Source: Hydractinia symbiolongicarpus (taxonomy: Eukaryota; Cnidaria; Hydrozoa; Anthoathecata; Hydractiniidae). Taken from it: a stretch of DNA of 64,000 nt. How positions within the stretch are numbered: position 1 is the first letter of the stretch; each line of letters opens with the position of its first letter. Positions 49,241 through 60,275 of the stretch are shown piece by piece. Where the stretch lies: positions 10,726,001 to 10,790,000 of the forward strand of contig NC_079889.1 of the NCBI RefSeq assembly GCF_029227915.1, written 5' to 3'. The translations under genes were made by a program, and so were the position numbers. The notes under the pieces were generated by a model. The model saw nothing but the letters and a program-made list of their open reading frames with translations. It had not been told where the DNA came from and searched no databases.

Positions 49241-50134
49241 TTTAGCAAAATTGTTGTTATCTTGGTATTTGTTAATTTTAAACTTTCACTTTTGTTTTTC
49301 CTTGTGGTCTAGTAGACCAAAAAGACCAAAATTTGTTAGTTGATGATTTTTTTACCAAAAAAAAAAATAAATAAATAAAAAAAAAAAATATCAAAAGTTA
49401 AATAAATATTTTTAGACTAACTTGGATTACTTTAGTTTATCATATAAGTACCGTAGTATGTATAGTATCTCGAAATCCTGTGTATATCGAATCGTTCGTC
49501 TTTCTAAATTTTTTTCTTTTTATTTCGTTTCATTGCTTTACTTTGAAAATTTTTAATACTTTATGTATACTTTTACACATTTCTTCTTGGCGGTTTTTAA
49601 TAGATTTTAATGTTGAGTTTTTGATCATCTGATGAAAGATAAATTGAAAAAAAAGTAAAAAATATATTGCTTTCTCGAATTCATCGTTGCTCAAAGCTTT
49701 TGCACCATGGAAATGGCATTTTCAAATTCAATATAAAAAAAAGCTCATTTTTTAATATTCAAATTTCATCTTAAACCGTAGCTCATCAGTCTACAATAAA
49801 ACAATTCCGTACTTTAAGAGATTTAATTACGTTTAACTACGTTACACTTGACATTAAATGTTGGCAACACTAATCAAAATATGAAATGTACCGACCATTG
49901 GCAAATGTTTTTAGCGCAAGCTTTCGTATTTTTGCCACCAACTTAACTTAGCTGTTTAAACTGAAAAAAAAGTTTTTTTTAAGTATTATTGAGATATACC
50001 CTACAGTTTTTTACACATATTTGATGTTACTAAGTTTGGAAAACAGAAAAAAAAACAAAAACAAAAACAACAAGTTTTACTTATAGCTACAATATTTATG
50101 GAATGAATGGTAATGAAAAGTCAGATTTACTCAC
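49241..50134. other. Intergenic or intronic, nothing recognised
   Basis: AT-rich DNA with A-runs (49358-49391, 50047-50070). If the DUF4806-like exons just to the right belong to a live gene, its next exon should lie here on the minus strand, but I could not identify it. Confidence 0.35.
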
Positions 50135-50507
50135 TAATTGTCTTCTTTTTTCCTTGTCATGTTTTATCTCCTCATCAAGTCTCTGAAATGCTGCAATTTC
50201 TGACAATTCCTCTAGCCGTTCTGTAGGCTCTTGATGACGTTCTTGATGTTGACTAGTACTTGCACCATCCATTAATATGTGCCGAATGTCCGTTAAGATA
50301 TGGATCACACGGGATTGAAATTCTAAAAAATGTAATTAAAGAGAAATGTATGTCTTTCTCAATCAAAAATACATGGAAATTAATCACCCAATTTTTTTTA
50401 ATGAAGATAAAAAATATTTGACAAGGAAAAAATGTACTTACTAGCCTCATTCCAGGGAAAAGATTGTTTTAGCTGCTCCTGTGATGACCTTTTTTTACTG
50501 CTTGTTG
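50135..50507 (-). CDS. Two in-phase exons of a DUF4806-like protein (partial)
   Basis: Exon 50507-50442 (acatttcag acceptor, GAGGCTA|gtaagt donor) and exon 50322-50135 (tttttag acceptor, CAATTA|gtgagt donor) join in phase. The frame reads SSQEQLKQSFPWNEAKFQSR, then VIHILTDIRHILMDG and RLEELSEIAAFQRLDEEIKH, ending EKRRQL. The last part, with leucine/glutamate helices followed by a short-deletion segment, resembles DUF4806, a domain of unknown function seen in invertebrate nuclear and transposon-related proteins. Neither the start nor the end of the gene was found. A LINE 3' fragment lies immediately upstream. Confidence 0.5.
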
Positions 50508-50534
50508 CTGAAATGTTTTCATTATGTGCAGGAA

Positions 50535-50864
50535 AAGAAACATGCGGTCATGCTGGTCAGAAAATGCTTGGACAAAGCAGTGTGTAACAATTTTGAAGAT
50601 TTCTTCGAGATAAAATCGCACAGTAGAAACACCCGAATACTTAGAGTGACACTTGAAGTAAATAGATCTGGTTTTAAATTTATGGGATCAAAGATTTATA
50701 ATGACATGCCAATCGAAATTCGAAAATCGGATACTTTACAAAGTTTCGTAAGAAAAACTAAAAGCTATTTTAACCTGTAATAAATTATTTTATGCCTTAT
50801 TGTAAAGGTAATATTTTTAACTCATGTTTTTAACTATTATATAATAACAACAACAACAACAACA

Positions 50865-50907
<43 letters not shown>
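50535..50907 (+). pseudogene. 3' end of a CR1/L2-type LINE with trinucleotide tail
   Basis: The frame KKHAVMLVRKCLDKAVCNNF...LEVNRSGFKFMGSKIYNDMP...IEIRKS ending at TAA 50778-50780 is homologous to the C-terminus of the LINE at 5654-5376. A short 3' UTR is followed by a pure AAC run passing into GAC repeats (50844-50907). This 5' truncation plus microsatellite tail is the usual form of such LINE copies. Confidence 0.75.
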
Positions 50908-52352
50908 TCTTTTGCTAAGGGACTAAGGGAATAAGTATCAATCTTTTTTTGTATCGATCTCTTTAATTGAGTTTAGTATAATTTGAAAATTCGGGAAAGG
51001 TCTATTGATCATTATCGTTTCTTTACTCTGACTTGATTTAGTTCTTAAACAACAAATAAACAGGCTTTTTTATAAGAATACCAAAATTCTAACTTAAAAT
51101 ACTAATTCTAACCAGGCTAGTTGCTTTTCCGTTATTCTTATGAAGCATATTCTTATAAAAAAACATGCAAAATCCCATTCAAACAAAAATTCCATAGAAA
51201 TTCAAGAACAAACAAAACAACTTCTAAAGTTGTGTTTTACTATCAACCGGATAAAAAAGTTTGAAAAATAACAGTCAGTCTCAGGGCAGATTTTCCAAGT
51301 CCTTATAAAGAAAAACGAGCGTGTAGATTAGACTTTCCTTGTCCTAAAACTCGTAACTTTCGTACTACGACAAACTTGTTACACAGAATTTGATTTATTT
51401 TGGATTTCCAGCCTGACCGAAATAGTAAGCACATGAATTTGATCTTCCAAATTAGATAGTCAAAAAGCAACAAATCTGGCTAATTTGTTGCTTGTAAGAT
51501 ACGAAAAATTAAGAAAAATAAAACATGTTAGCCAAATATTTGTATTAGCTTTAGAAAAACCCGTGTACTAAAAAGAACATTCGCGAAAGGTGAAATGGAG
51601 CAAAAATGTAATTTCAAAAAAAATATTACATCAATTGCAAAGTTTTTAGGCTTTCTTTAATTTACTATATTTTTGTGATAAAGACTTGTAGGCTGTAGAT
51701 AATACCATTGTAGCCTAGTTATGTAAGCTTATATCAAAATTCAGTTTCTCTAATGCAAAAGCTTAGTCTCAAGCGAATGTGTGAGATAAAATCTTAACTT
51801 CAAACCGACCAATAAACACAAAATAATTTCTTAGAGCAAACCGCGAAATAAAATCAACCAATGGAGCACAGCACTATTGTGCCCACATATTTAAACATCA
51901 ATAGAATTAAACTCCTCTCCTCCCTCATGTTTAATAAATTGACATTTAGTGTACATCTTTCGATTTGGAATTCACAACTCTTAGTTACTTGACTTCACAC
52001 AAAAATGTTTATATCAAATATACAGTGTCATCCCTACAGTTACTGAATGGTGCCTCAAAGCTGTCCTGCTTGAGCGCCATTATTCGACAAATTGCCTGAG
52101 TGGCCTGGATCGAGGTTGGTGGTGTATAAGTACTTGCAAACACACCCTCACTGTCCCAACTCAGCTTTCTCAAATTGAAAAAAAAATATTTATTATATTT
52201 GATCAAACTACCTTTTCTACACTAATACCAACATTTTATTTATTCAGCCTTTTGTAAAAATACAACCTAATCCCCAAACCTTAATCATCTAATACTTCTT
52301 AAAGTTAACTTTAGCTTGAAAGGTTCCTGGGACTTAGGTGGAACTGCTTCCC
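50908..52352. other. Intergenic, upstream of the GM2A-like gene
   Basis: No gene can be supported. A minus-strand stretch at 52021-52170 (WDSEGVFASTYTPPTSIQAT...) is open and not low-complexity, but I recognise no domain and the splice signals are weak. Confidence 0.35.
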
Positions 52353-52361
52353 TATATAAAA
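52353..52361 (+). promoter_or_regulatory. TATA box of the GM2A-like gene
   Basis: TATATAAAA lies 55 bases before the ATG at 52416. A start site about 30 bases downstream would give a short 5' UTR of about 30 bases, typical of an abundantly expressed secreted-protein gene. It is inferred from position and consensus. Confidence 0.55.
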
Positions 52362-52415
52362 TGAAAAAGCACGCGATATTTCCTGTGCATTTGGTGAAGA
52401 CAAGCAAGCAGGAAG

Positions 52416-53899
52416 ATGTATTCATGCTTTGTCTTTTTACTTTTGGTGGCAGCTGTTACAGCTTTTAAGTCGAAAACATGTGGAGGTAAGAACGAGTGTT
52501 TCTTATGCCGATGGAGCGATTTGGATTTGATTCAATCCGTTCTCTGAGGCGAAACCTGAAGTGGTGTATATAATAGACTTGCGAGAGAATTTTAAACTTA
52601 TGAGTAAGTGGTAAATTCTGGATCCAAGACCTATTTACAGCTTAATTATTTATAAATTAGATAAAGAGATTGAACATAAATTAGGAAATGTAATAGTAAA
52701 TATTAATCTAATAACAAGTATACGTTTCTTCATTCTTTATCATCAAGCGGCGTTTCTTTTTTCCTAGGTGATTACGCAGAGCTTAGAATCAATGATATCA
52801 GCGATCCCTTGATTCTACGAGAAGGTCAGACTGTACATGCAGATTTCAGAGTTGACATCAGAAAAGTTTTCCCAACATCTGTTCGCGCCAAAATTACACT
52901 AAAGAGAAAAGTTTGGTTTGCCTGGGTACCAGTCCCCTGTTTTAGCGGAGTTGGTTCATGGTAAGTTAGCACAAACTGAATTGTATAGTTAAACAACTTA
53001 GCTTCCAATCCTTGTTAGAAGGTTGAGTCAAGGTTAAATTAACTCAGCATGAGACTCTGGTTGCTAATTCTGTAGCAAAAAGAAAGTCATTAGAGGAACC
53101 ATGGGTTTCCGTGTGTTAAAAGAAGTAGTTTCTAGTTCATGCTTCATACGACAACCTCGCTCCAAGGGGATTTGCCTTAGCACATAACACGGCTTAAGGC
53201 AGAGATCCTGGAAACAAGAATGTCCATAATAAAATATCTTCGCATTTATTTTTTTAATATAGCACTCACACTGTCACATGTGACATGATTAACAAAATGC
53301 AAGCACAAAATGGTGGAGATATCCAATATCCATGTCCATCTCAACCGCGCGTCGTCAGCAGGAAAATAAGTTATCAATTGCCGAAAATACCAGGAGCAGT
53401 ATCGACATTTGGCGGGGTAGGTTTGTTTCCATACTTGTTGCCATAGTGATAATGATGTCGGAATTATTCTCGTCTCCAGACCGCTAAAAGAACAAACAGT
53501 TTGATTCTTACGTATGTTTTAAGCAACAGAAAACTCTCAATATGTTAATAACTTTTTCTATCCTGGTAAAAAAAATGGTAAAATTAAGTAAAAATTCTAA
53601 TCATAAGGTTAAATGTAGTTAAAATTTATCCCTATTTTAGACAAGATCTTACATCCCGATTTTAAAAATCTAAAAAAACCACAGGCTTGGGTTTGTAAAA
53701 GTCATTCGTCTTAAATTTAGAAAAGGGTTCATGGTCCTGAAATTCCATAGTATACTGAACTTTTTGGCTTGTTGCTTAACATAAAATGACAGTTGTTTGA
53801 TTTTTTCTTTAGGGTGATTATTTCGTCCGTGTTGAAATCCAAAGTATGAATGGTCACAAGTTGGCTTGTGCTGAGGGAAACATTAGAGTTAAAACTTAA
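52416..53899 (+). CDS. GM2A: GM2 activator-like secreted lipid-binding protein (ML domain), four exons
   Basis: Exons 52416-52485, 52768-52960, 53263-53416 and 53813-53899 join in phase to a 167-aa protein ending at TAA. Residues 1-16 (MYSCFVFLLLVAAVTA) are a signal peptide. The rest has the ML (MD-2-related lipid-recognition) layout of GM2A: C22 near the mature start, beta strands, the diagnostic WVPVPCFSGVGSCTHTVTCD block (IPC...GSC...C in vertebrate GM2A), a YPCPSQP loop, a YQLPKIPG strand and YFVRVEI...LACAEGNIRV at the end. Six mature cysteines could form three disulfides. Family members lift glycolipids out of membranes for lysosomal hydrolases or bind lipids extracellularly. The ligand here is unknown, and orthology to vertebrate GM2A rather than a sister ML group is not proven. 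Confidence 0.85.
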
Positions 53900-55422
53900 A
53901 AATATATTATATATGTAAAATAGAAAAAAATATCTTTTTTCTTGCTGAATAATTTGTTTCCTGAGGCTTGAAATTCAAAAGTTTCTTGATAACACGTACC
54001 TTTATCTATTCCTGGAAGAAAAGAAACTTAAAATGATTTCAATTTTTAATTCAGATTGGAACTTATTGAGCTTATTAACCAATCAGATTTGAGAAAATAG
54101 TTTGCTTCTCTGTTTCACGTGCTGATATGAGTTTTCTGGTCGGCCTCGGTGTTATTTAATTTTCCAACAAATTCGCTCTGGCATCTTGTTTACACCTTTT
54201 TTTGTTGGAACATCTCGCACTACCTGAGAAAAATTATTTGGGAAAAGCAACCTCGTCCCCAGGTTATCTTGTATTTTTTCTGACATCGGGACGAAAGTAC
54301 GAACATGTTCGTCCCGCCCCCCCCCGGCAAAGAAAATGAGACAACAGGCGTTGGAATCGAGGTTGTGGGAGAAGTAACGATTTTTTTATTTTTTTTCACG
54401 ACAAAAATTAATACCAAAATGTTTCCCGTCTAGTAAATTTCTTCGACTAACTCTTCCTTTCTTCAAATAAAGGGGCTTTTTAAACTCGTGCGGAGAAGTC
54501 TGAATATCATAGGTATAGAAAAGTCGTGGGGACGAGGTTGCCTGATAACAATCTTTTAATCAATAGATTTAAAAGAAATAAAAACTCCAAATTTGCCTAC
54601 TAACCCGAGAAAAGATTTATCGGGGAAAAAGTGATGAAATTTTCATTCCAATTTGAGCATTTGTTGTTTGCGTATCTTGCGATTATCGGGTCTAAGTGTC
54701 ATCTAGGTTTTCCGATCTCACATATGTTGAATTCTTGTTTTTGTTTTCTGAGAGACTAGGTCTTATTTTTCACTTATATCTATTTTTAAACGAAATTGAT
54801 TGTACTGTAGAGAATACTCTTCTTCTCGGAGACTAAACTAAAACTTTTTTATAAAATCAATAAGAAAAAAGAGATTTAAGAAAGAGAGTCATGAAATTGA
54901 CATGACTGTTCAACTTGGCGGCGATTTCTGAACAAGTTTCTTGAAACAAAGTGGCACTTTAAGAAATTATTTGAAATTTACACCCGAGGAAGAAGCAAAA
55001 AAAAAACCTCGAAAGTTGAAAAAAAGGCAAGGTAAGTAGCAAAAAAATGTGTATAAGTATTTTTGAGAAAAACATATTTCTTAAAAAAATATGTTAGAAA
55101 GTTTCTGTGAAAAAATAATTCCTTGGAAAAATATTAGTTTTTTTATACTTTGAAAAACTCAGTAAAGAAAATTAAAATCAAATTTCGCGATTATTGAATT
55201 TTTCGGATTTCACCAATAGCGAAATATTATTTAGAGAGATTGAAAAAAATACGAAATTGTTTCCCGTGCAAATTAATTTTCATAAGATAGTTGGTTTTTT
55301 ATCTCAAAAAATTTAATTTCAGATTTTATTAACAACACAAGGAAGCAATCGAATAACCCGCTGCAACATTTCGATGTCATATTTTAGTAAGAACGTACAA
55401 GTATGTAATATTTACTTTTATT
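53900..55422. other. Intergenic, nothing recognised
   Basis: This begins with the GM2A-like 3' UTR. A C10 run lies at about 54316-54325. No second gene, RNA or transposon end was recognised. Confidence 0.4.
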
Positions 55423-56466
55423 TAGTTGGTTGGTTGATTTTTGCTTGGCTTGTTGGTTTGATTTGTTTGTTAGTTGGTAGGTTGATTTTTTTGTTATTTG
55501 ATCGGTTGGTTGGTAAGATAGTTTGTTGGTAAGTTGACTAATTGATTGGTTGGTTGGTTGGTTGGTAGGTTGGTTGGTTGGTTGGTTGTTTGGTTGGTTG
55601 GTTGGTTGGTTGGTAGGTTGGTTGGTTAGTTCATTGGTTAGTAAGTTAGTTGGTAGCTTAGTCACCTGGTTAGTTGGTTGGTTAGTTGGTTAGTTGGTTG
55701 GTTAGTTCATTGGTTAGTTCATTGGTTAGTTAATTGATTAGTAAATTAGTTGGTAGCTTAGTCGCCTGGTTAGTTGGTTGGTTAGTTAGTTAGTTGGTTG
55801 GTTGGTTGGTTGGTTGGTTGGTTGGTTAGTCGGTTGGTTTACTAGTTGGTTGCTTAGTGAGTTGGTTGTTTGGTTGATATGCCGGCGTGTTGATTTGTTC
55901 GTATGTTTATTCACTGATTTGTTGGTAGCTTACTTGGTAGCTTGGTTGGTTTGTTGGTTGGTTTGTTAATTTAATTTATTTTTAGGGGGATGATGGGCAA
56001 ATTGTTTGTTTGTTAGGTTGGTTGATTGTTTGATATGTTGGATAGTTAGTTAGTTTGTTGGTTGATAAGTTGTTTGGTTGATTTATTTTATTTTTAGGTT
56101 GGTTGATAGGCAAGTTGTTTGTTTGCTAGGTTGTTTGATTGTTTGATATTTTGCTAGTTGGTTAGTTTGTTGATTGGTTGGTTCATTGATAAGATGGTTG
56201 GTTGATTTATTTTTTTGTTTATAGGTTTATTGACTGGTTGGTTGGTGGGTTTAATTTATTTGTAGGTTGGTTGATTGGCAAGTTTATTTGGATGGTTTGT
56301 TGGTAACGTTGTTTGTTTTGTTTATTATTTGGTAGAATTGTTGTATTATTTTGGTTGAGTTAGGTTGGTTGAATTCGGTTGGTTTAATTTTAGGGTAGGT
56401 TGATACATTTTATGGCTGAATTTTTGCTTGTTTTTTTTGTTGGTTGATGTATTTGTTGGTTGGTTC
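55423..56466. repeat. About 1 kb degenerate (GGTT)n satellite
   Basis: The block is dominated by GGTT/TTGG tetranucleotides, pure for stretches (for example 55540-55620 and 55795-55830) and broken elsewhere by GATT, AGTT and TTTATT variants. Some longer units recur, such as GGTTAGTTCATTGGTTAG and the AGTTGGTAGCTTAGTC segment near 55647 and 55749. This shows higher-order duplication. The TNQP-repeat ORF on the minus strand is an artefact of this composition. Confidence 0.9.
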
Positions 56467-57367
56467 CCATATATTATGTATTTTCTATTTTGTTTCTCGA
56501 ATTTTTATTCTTAATTTTTCAAATAGAGATACATGTTAAAAGGTTCTAAAGACAAGAGTCTCTAGCCAGAGGAACAATTGTATTACAAAAATAGTGTTGG
56601 AAATGACTATACGATAAGAACAAGAAAGGGACAACAGCTCCTATATTTTTACTGTTTTTAAAATTTAACACTGGTTATAACATTCGCAGTGTTAGATAGA
56701 AACAGTTGAAAGTAACATGCCTTTGTTTTAAATACTCTACAAATGGATGTAAAAGTTAAATAAAGTATTTCTAAAGTCACTGAAAAAAAGCTGCAGAATT
56801 CTTATATACATTCCATAACCTCGTGCAACTATTGTTAATTTTATATCTAGTAGAAATATTACTACCAAATAAATAAAAAATCACAATTAATTCATTTATT
56901 TAAATTTAAAAATATAAAACAACAAAATAACTGCTGCAGGGCGAAGAGGACTCTTCCGCTTCTTTTCCTGCAAGGTATGATATGACATCGAAATTAGCAT
57001 AGGACATCTAGACTCAGCCAATCGTCGTTAAAGTTCGGAAGGATAATTCCAGATATTTTATTAAACATTGCCAGCGGTTGTTACTAATTCTTAATCGTAA
57101 TATTTTTATAACAATAAGATTATAACTAAAATACTTATATCTAAAAGTGATTTTTTTTTCTAACTAACTTCTTTCAATCGTGCGTGTATCTGCATAGCAA
57201 TTTAATATAAAATGTGTATCGGGAAAAGTCTTTAAAAATAAATTTCCTTCATTTAAATTTTTAAAAAAAAGAATTCATTGCATTTAAGCAGTAGTTTTCC
57301 AACAAACAAGAACGAAATTTCTCTATTTACTTTAGACTGAAGAGAATTGCATTATTCACAAAAAAAA
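56467..57367. other. Intergenic, nothing recognised
   Basis: AT-rich sequence between the satellite and the SET-like fragment. The last 100-200 bases may hold the 3' UTR of that fragment if it is transcribed. Confidence 0.35.
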
Positions 57368-57811
57368 TTATTCGTCACATAATTTTGCATAAATATTTGT
57401 GCATGATTCACCATCGTTGTTACCAAGAACTCCATTATTCCAAGCTTCGCCATAATGCAATCTCAGTTCCTGCCCTTTGTGCACAGTGTGCATTAAATAT
57501 AAGGTAGGGAGAGTTGACGTTGTATCCTGGTACTGTAAAGAATCCGCAACCGGCATCATATTCTGTAAATGATTAAAGTCGTTTGTTTTAATCATTTGTA
57601 ATGACTGCTGCAACATTTCCCACAGCAAAACAGTACGTGTGATTACAACCCGAACGTGTAAGTTGAGAATTTTCTGTGCATTTTACACCTTGTCCACCGA
57701 CATATACCAACTTTATACCAAGCATCGCCGCATCGTGTTGTGTTTTAAATATTCCAATCTCCTTTGCACGTGGTCCAAAGCAGATATTGCGTTTCAATAA
57801 AATCCATTCAC
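57368..57811 (-). pseudogene. SET-domain-like terminal exon with a frame break
   Basis: After a tttcttag acceptor at 57812, a minus-strand frame reads EWILLKRNICFGPRAKEIGI... to TYCFAVGNVAAVITND and stops at about 57588. A second frame picks up in overlap (NDFNHLQNMMPVADSLQYQD...) and continues to LMHTVHKGQELRLHYGEAW and TAA at 57368. The KGQEL-x-hydrophobic-x-YGEAW ending resembles the C-terminal motif of SET methyltransferase domains (KGEELxxxYG), and NHLQNMMP sits where the catalytic Asn-His region would be, but it does not match well. The break falls in a short repeat (AATGATTAAAACAAACGA) at about 57580-57600, which suggests a small insertion. It could be a pseudogene, an assembly error, or an unrelated family. 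Upstream exons were not found. Confidence 0.4.
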
Positions 57812-57829
57812 CTAAGAAATATTTTCATA

Positions 57830-58018
57830 CTAGTCGTTAGCCCGTGGAAAAATCCACGGGGTCGCCCGTCCTTTAAATTAACCCGTTGCAACAAAGTGGA
57901 CAGAAATACATCACATTTGGTATTGATGCGCATTTTAAAAATTTTGTGTTTCCGTTACGGGACACAGCTTTCGCGGACACACAGACAGACAGACGGAATA
58001 CGGCTATTATTATAGAGA
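57830..58018 (-). mobile_element. 189-bp Helitron-like element
   Basis: Reverse orientation: 5' TCTCTATAATAATAGCCGTA at 58018 and 3' hairpin CCCGTGG ATTTTT CCACGGG followed by CTAACGACTAG|T at 57830. Both ends match the 110-bp copy at 7835-7944, while the inner part (GTGTCCGCGAAAGCTGTGTC etc.) differs in length. It lies 18 bases upstream of the SET-like exon acceptor. Confidence 0.6.
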
Positions 58019-60275
58019 CTACTAAGGATTCATCCTTTATTTTTATTTTTTATTTTTTTAGTAATAACATGTTGATCCTTAACTGTCATTTTATTTTACT
58101 CCATTTAATATATGCTTGTGTTCTTTTTCTTAAATTTATATTTTAAATTTTCCCATTCTTATCTCTTTTTTTATTTCAAATTTAACGATAAGTTTTTTTT
58201 AATTTATTTTTTAATTTCATATTTAAAAATTTTTTTTGAAGATACAAACTGTGCTGCTATAATATATATTTCAAGTTGAGGAACGTTTAAAGTTTCAAAC
58301 TAGCAGACCATGGCTATTAGCAGTTAAAATTGAGAAAGGTGCATGCATAGATTGTACTTCGTCTAACTTACAACTCTTTGTATTAAGTTTAAATACTCCG
58401 GCTAAACAGTGAAAATTTTGCCCTCAGAAAGAATTTTGTGGTATTCTACAATGATAGTCGGTGACCCTTAAATAAATCCACGGATTCGCTTTATATACCG
58501 CATTTTGTGTATCTCACAACTTGCGAAACCATTTTGAGCAGACTGACAGACGTATGCGGGTATTATAATGTAGATTCTAGCTGCTTCAAGAAAAGTAAAT
58601 TAAATAGATGCTCTTTACACTTAACGGAATAAATAAAAAAAGAAAGAAATATCGCGAAAAAAGGAATACATGATTAATATTTGAAAATTCAGAACGGGTT
58701 TCCTATATATTGTTAATCAATACCGAATCAGTGGGAATTGTGCTCTCATGCATAAAAACAAAAGTTTCTATAACTCGCTTTTTCCGCCCGCCATCTCTAA
58801 ATTTTCCTTTTGAGGCGAACGTCGAATTTGCATCTTGTTCGCTTAGCCATTTCGAAAATGCTTAGCATATCTGCATCACGTGACCATTCTGTGCCAGGTC
58901 CATTGCTGGCTGCTCGTTTAGCGCCACAGGGCCCACAAAACCATGGACACGAGGTTTCACCTTTACACTTTTGGTAATTATCTTGTGGTCAATTTGATCA
59001 ATGTGAATGAAGGCTTAATGCGTCAGAAAGAAGAGTGCTAAAATAACTTCCGAAAAATTTATAGAATTTTTCAAATGACTTTATTTTAAAAAATACTGTC
59101 TGTGAAAATTTATGACCTTAAGTACATCTTGGAAATCCTGGAAGTAGAGCACTTTTGCCCTTTTGTGAAGCTTTTTCTGTTTCTGTCAATCTTGGATGAG
59201 GTTGGATTGAGCTCGCTGTAATGTCTCATCACGCTGTAGTTTTCCGTGATTAATGTTATCAGATGAAATACAAATTAAAATTAATATTGTGAGGCATGAC
59301 ATAAATATTTCCCTCGCTTTTTTTCTATTTCTTGCGTACCAACTCGTCGTGAATATACTGAAATTTTCGCACGTGTTTTCTATCAAACTATTAAGGAAAT
59401 TTCAAAGGTAATATGTTTTAATATGTTAAAGTTTCCCAGCATGCAAATTAGATCTGAAACATTTAGTAGATAAATTGCGTTTTCTCATTAACGTAATATT
59501 TGTGTAACTTTATATACCATTAACGTTGTGTTTCATGCTTACTTATTCTTTTTGTTTTTATGGAAATTTTGAAAACATTCGGCTGCGTCTTTTACCCTCA
59601 ATTCTATCATTCACTTTTTTTACATACAGTGAACTCGAACCCGAGAAAAATAGTTCGACTTCACTTCGAGTTAAGTCGAATTTAGTCGAAATGAAATTAT
59701 AGTTCGTGTGCAACAATTACTGGGAAATGTGCAATTTTGGAGATAAAAAAGGCATGCAAGTCCCTTCTAAATTAAATTTTCCTACAACATACAATATCCA
59801 TATTACATCTAAAGTTAATGAAACAAAAAATATTAAAGTCTGAAATTTATCTAGTCTTTCATTTCCTTTTCTCGAGAAAAAGATCGTTTAAAATAGTCGT
59901 CGATCTTTGTTTTCTTCAGTAAAGATTTTTATCATCTAGTAAAAAAATTGTCCATTCAGGCGTACGAAGAAAAACAGGAGTCAATAAACAGTATTCTTAA
60001 AAAGAAATTGTATGGAAACATTACCTATTACCTTTATTATATTTATTTATTTTTCATATTTCTTGGTGTCGCTCACGGACAAAAAATATCTGTTGACAAG
60101 TAGCTAAATTATTTAGAGAATTTTATGGGTTTCTATAAAAAAAAAACAAATAGACTCAAACTAAAGAAAACTTAGCATAACCGTCACTAGTTTTTTTGCG
60201 TTTACGTCACACTTGTATGAGCATCTTCCACGAAAACGAAAATTCTAAAAAAGTAGAATAACAGTCAATACAAAT
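58019..60275. other. Intergenic; repeat fragments and the amine oxidase 3' flank
   Basis: A decayed Helitron-like copy lies at 58455-58575 (AAATCCACGG ... CGTATGCGGGTATTATAATGTAGA). A Tigger-like terminus lies at 59627-59705 (CAGTGAACTCGAACCCGAGA..., with repeated AGTCGAA). A minus-strand ORF of about 64 codons at 58994-58797 has a compact cysteine cluster (CKGETSCPWFCGPC) but no supported gene context. TTTATTTATTT at 60042-60052 gives AATAAA on the minus strand, a plausible poly(A) signal for the amine oxidase. Confidence 0.45.

Noticed and set aside
52009-52206. 65-codon minus ORF with TYTPPTSIQATQAICRIM
   Set aside because: Not low-complexity, but no domain, weak splice signals and no linked exon.
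55384-55665. TNQP-repeat protein
   Set aside because: Direct translation of the GGTT satellite on the opposite strand.
58797-58994. Cysteine-cluster ORF (CKGETSCPWFCGPC)
   Set aside because: The spacing hints at a zinc knuckle, but it is only about 64 codons, has no clear acceptor, and could not be tied to the SET-like exon or another gene.
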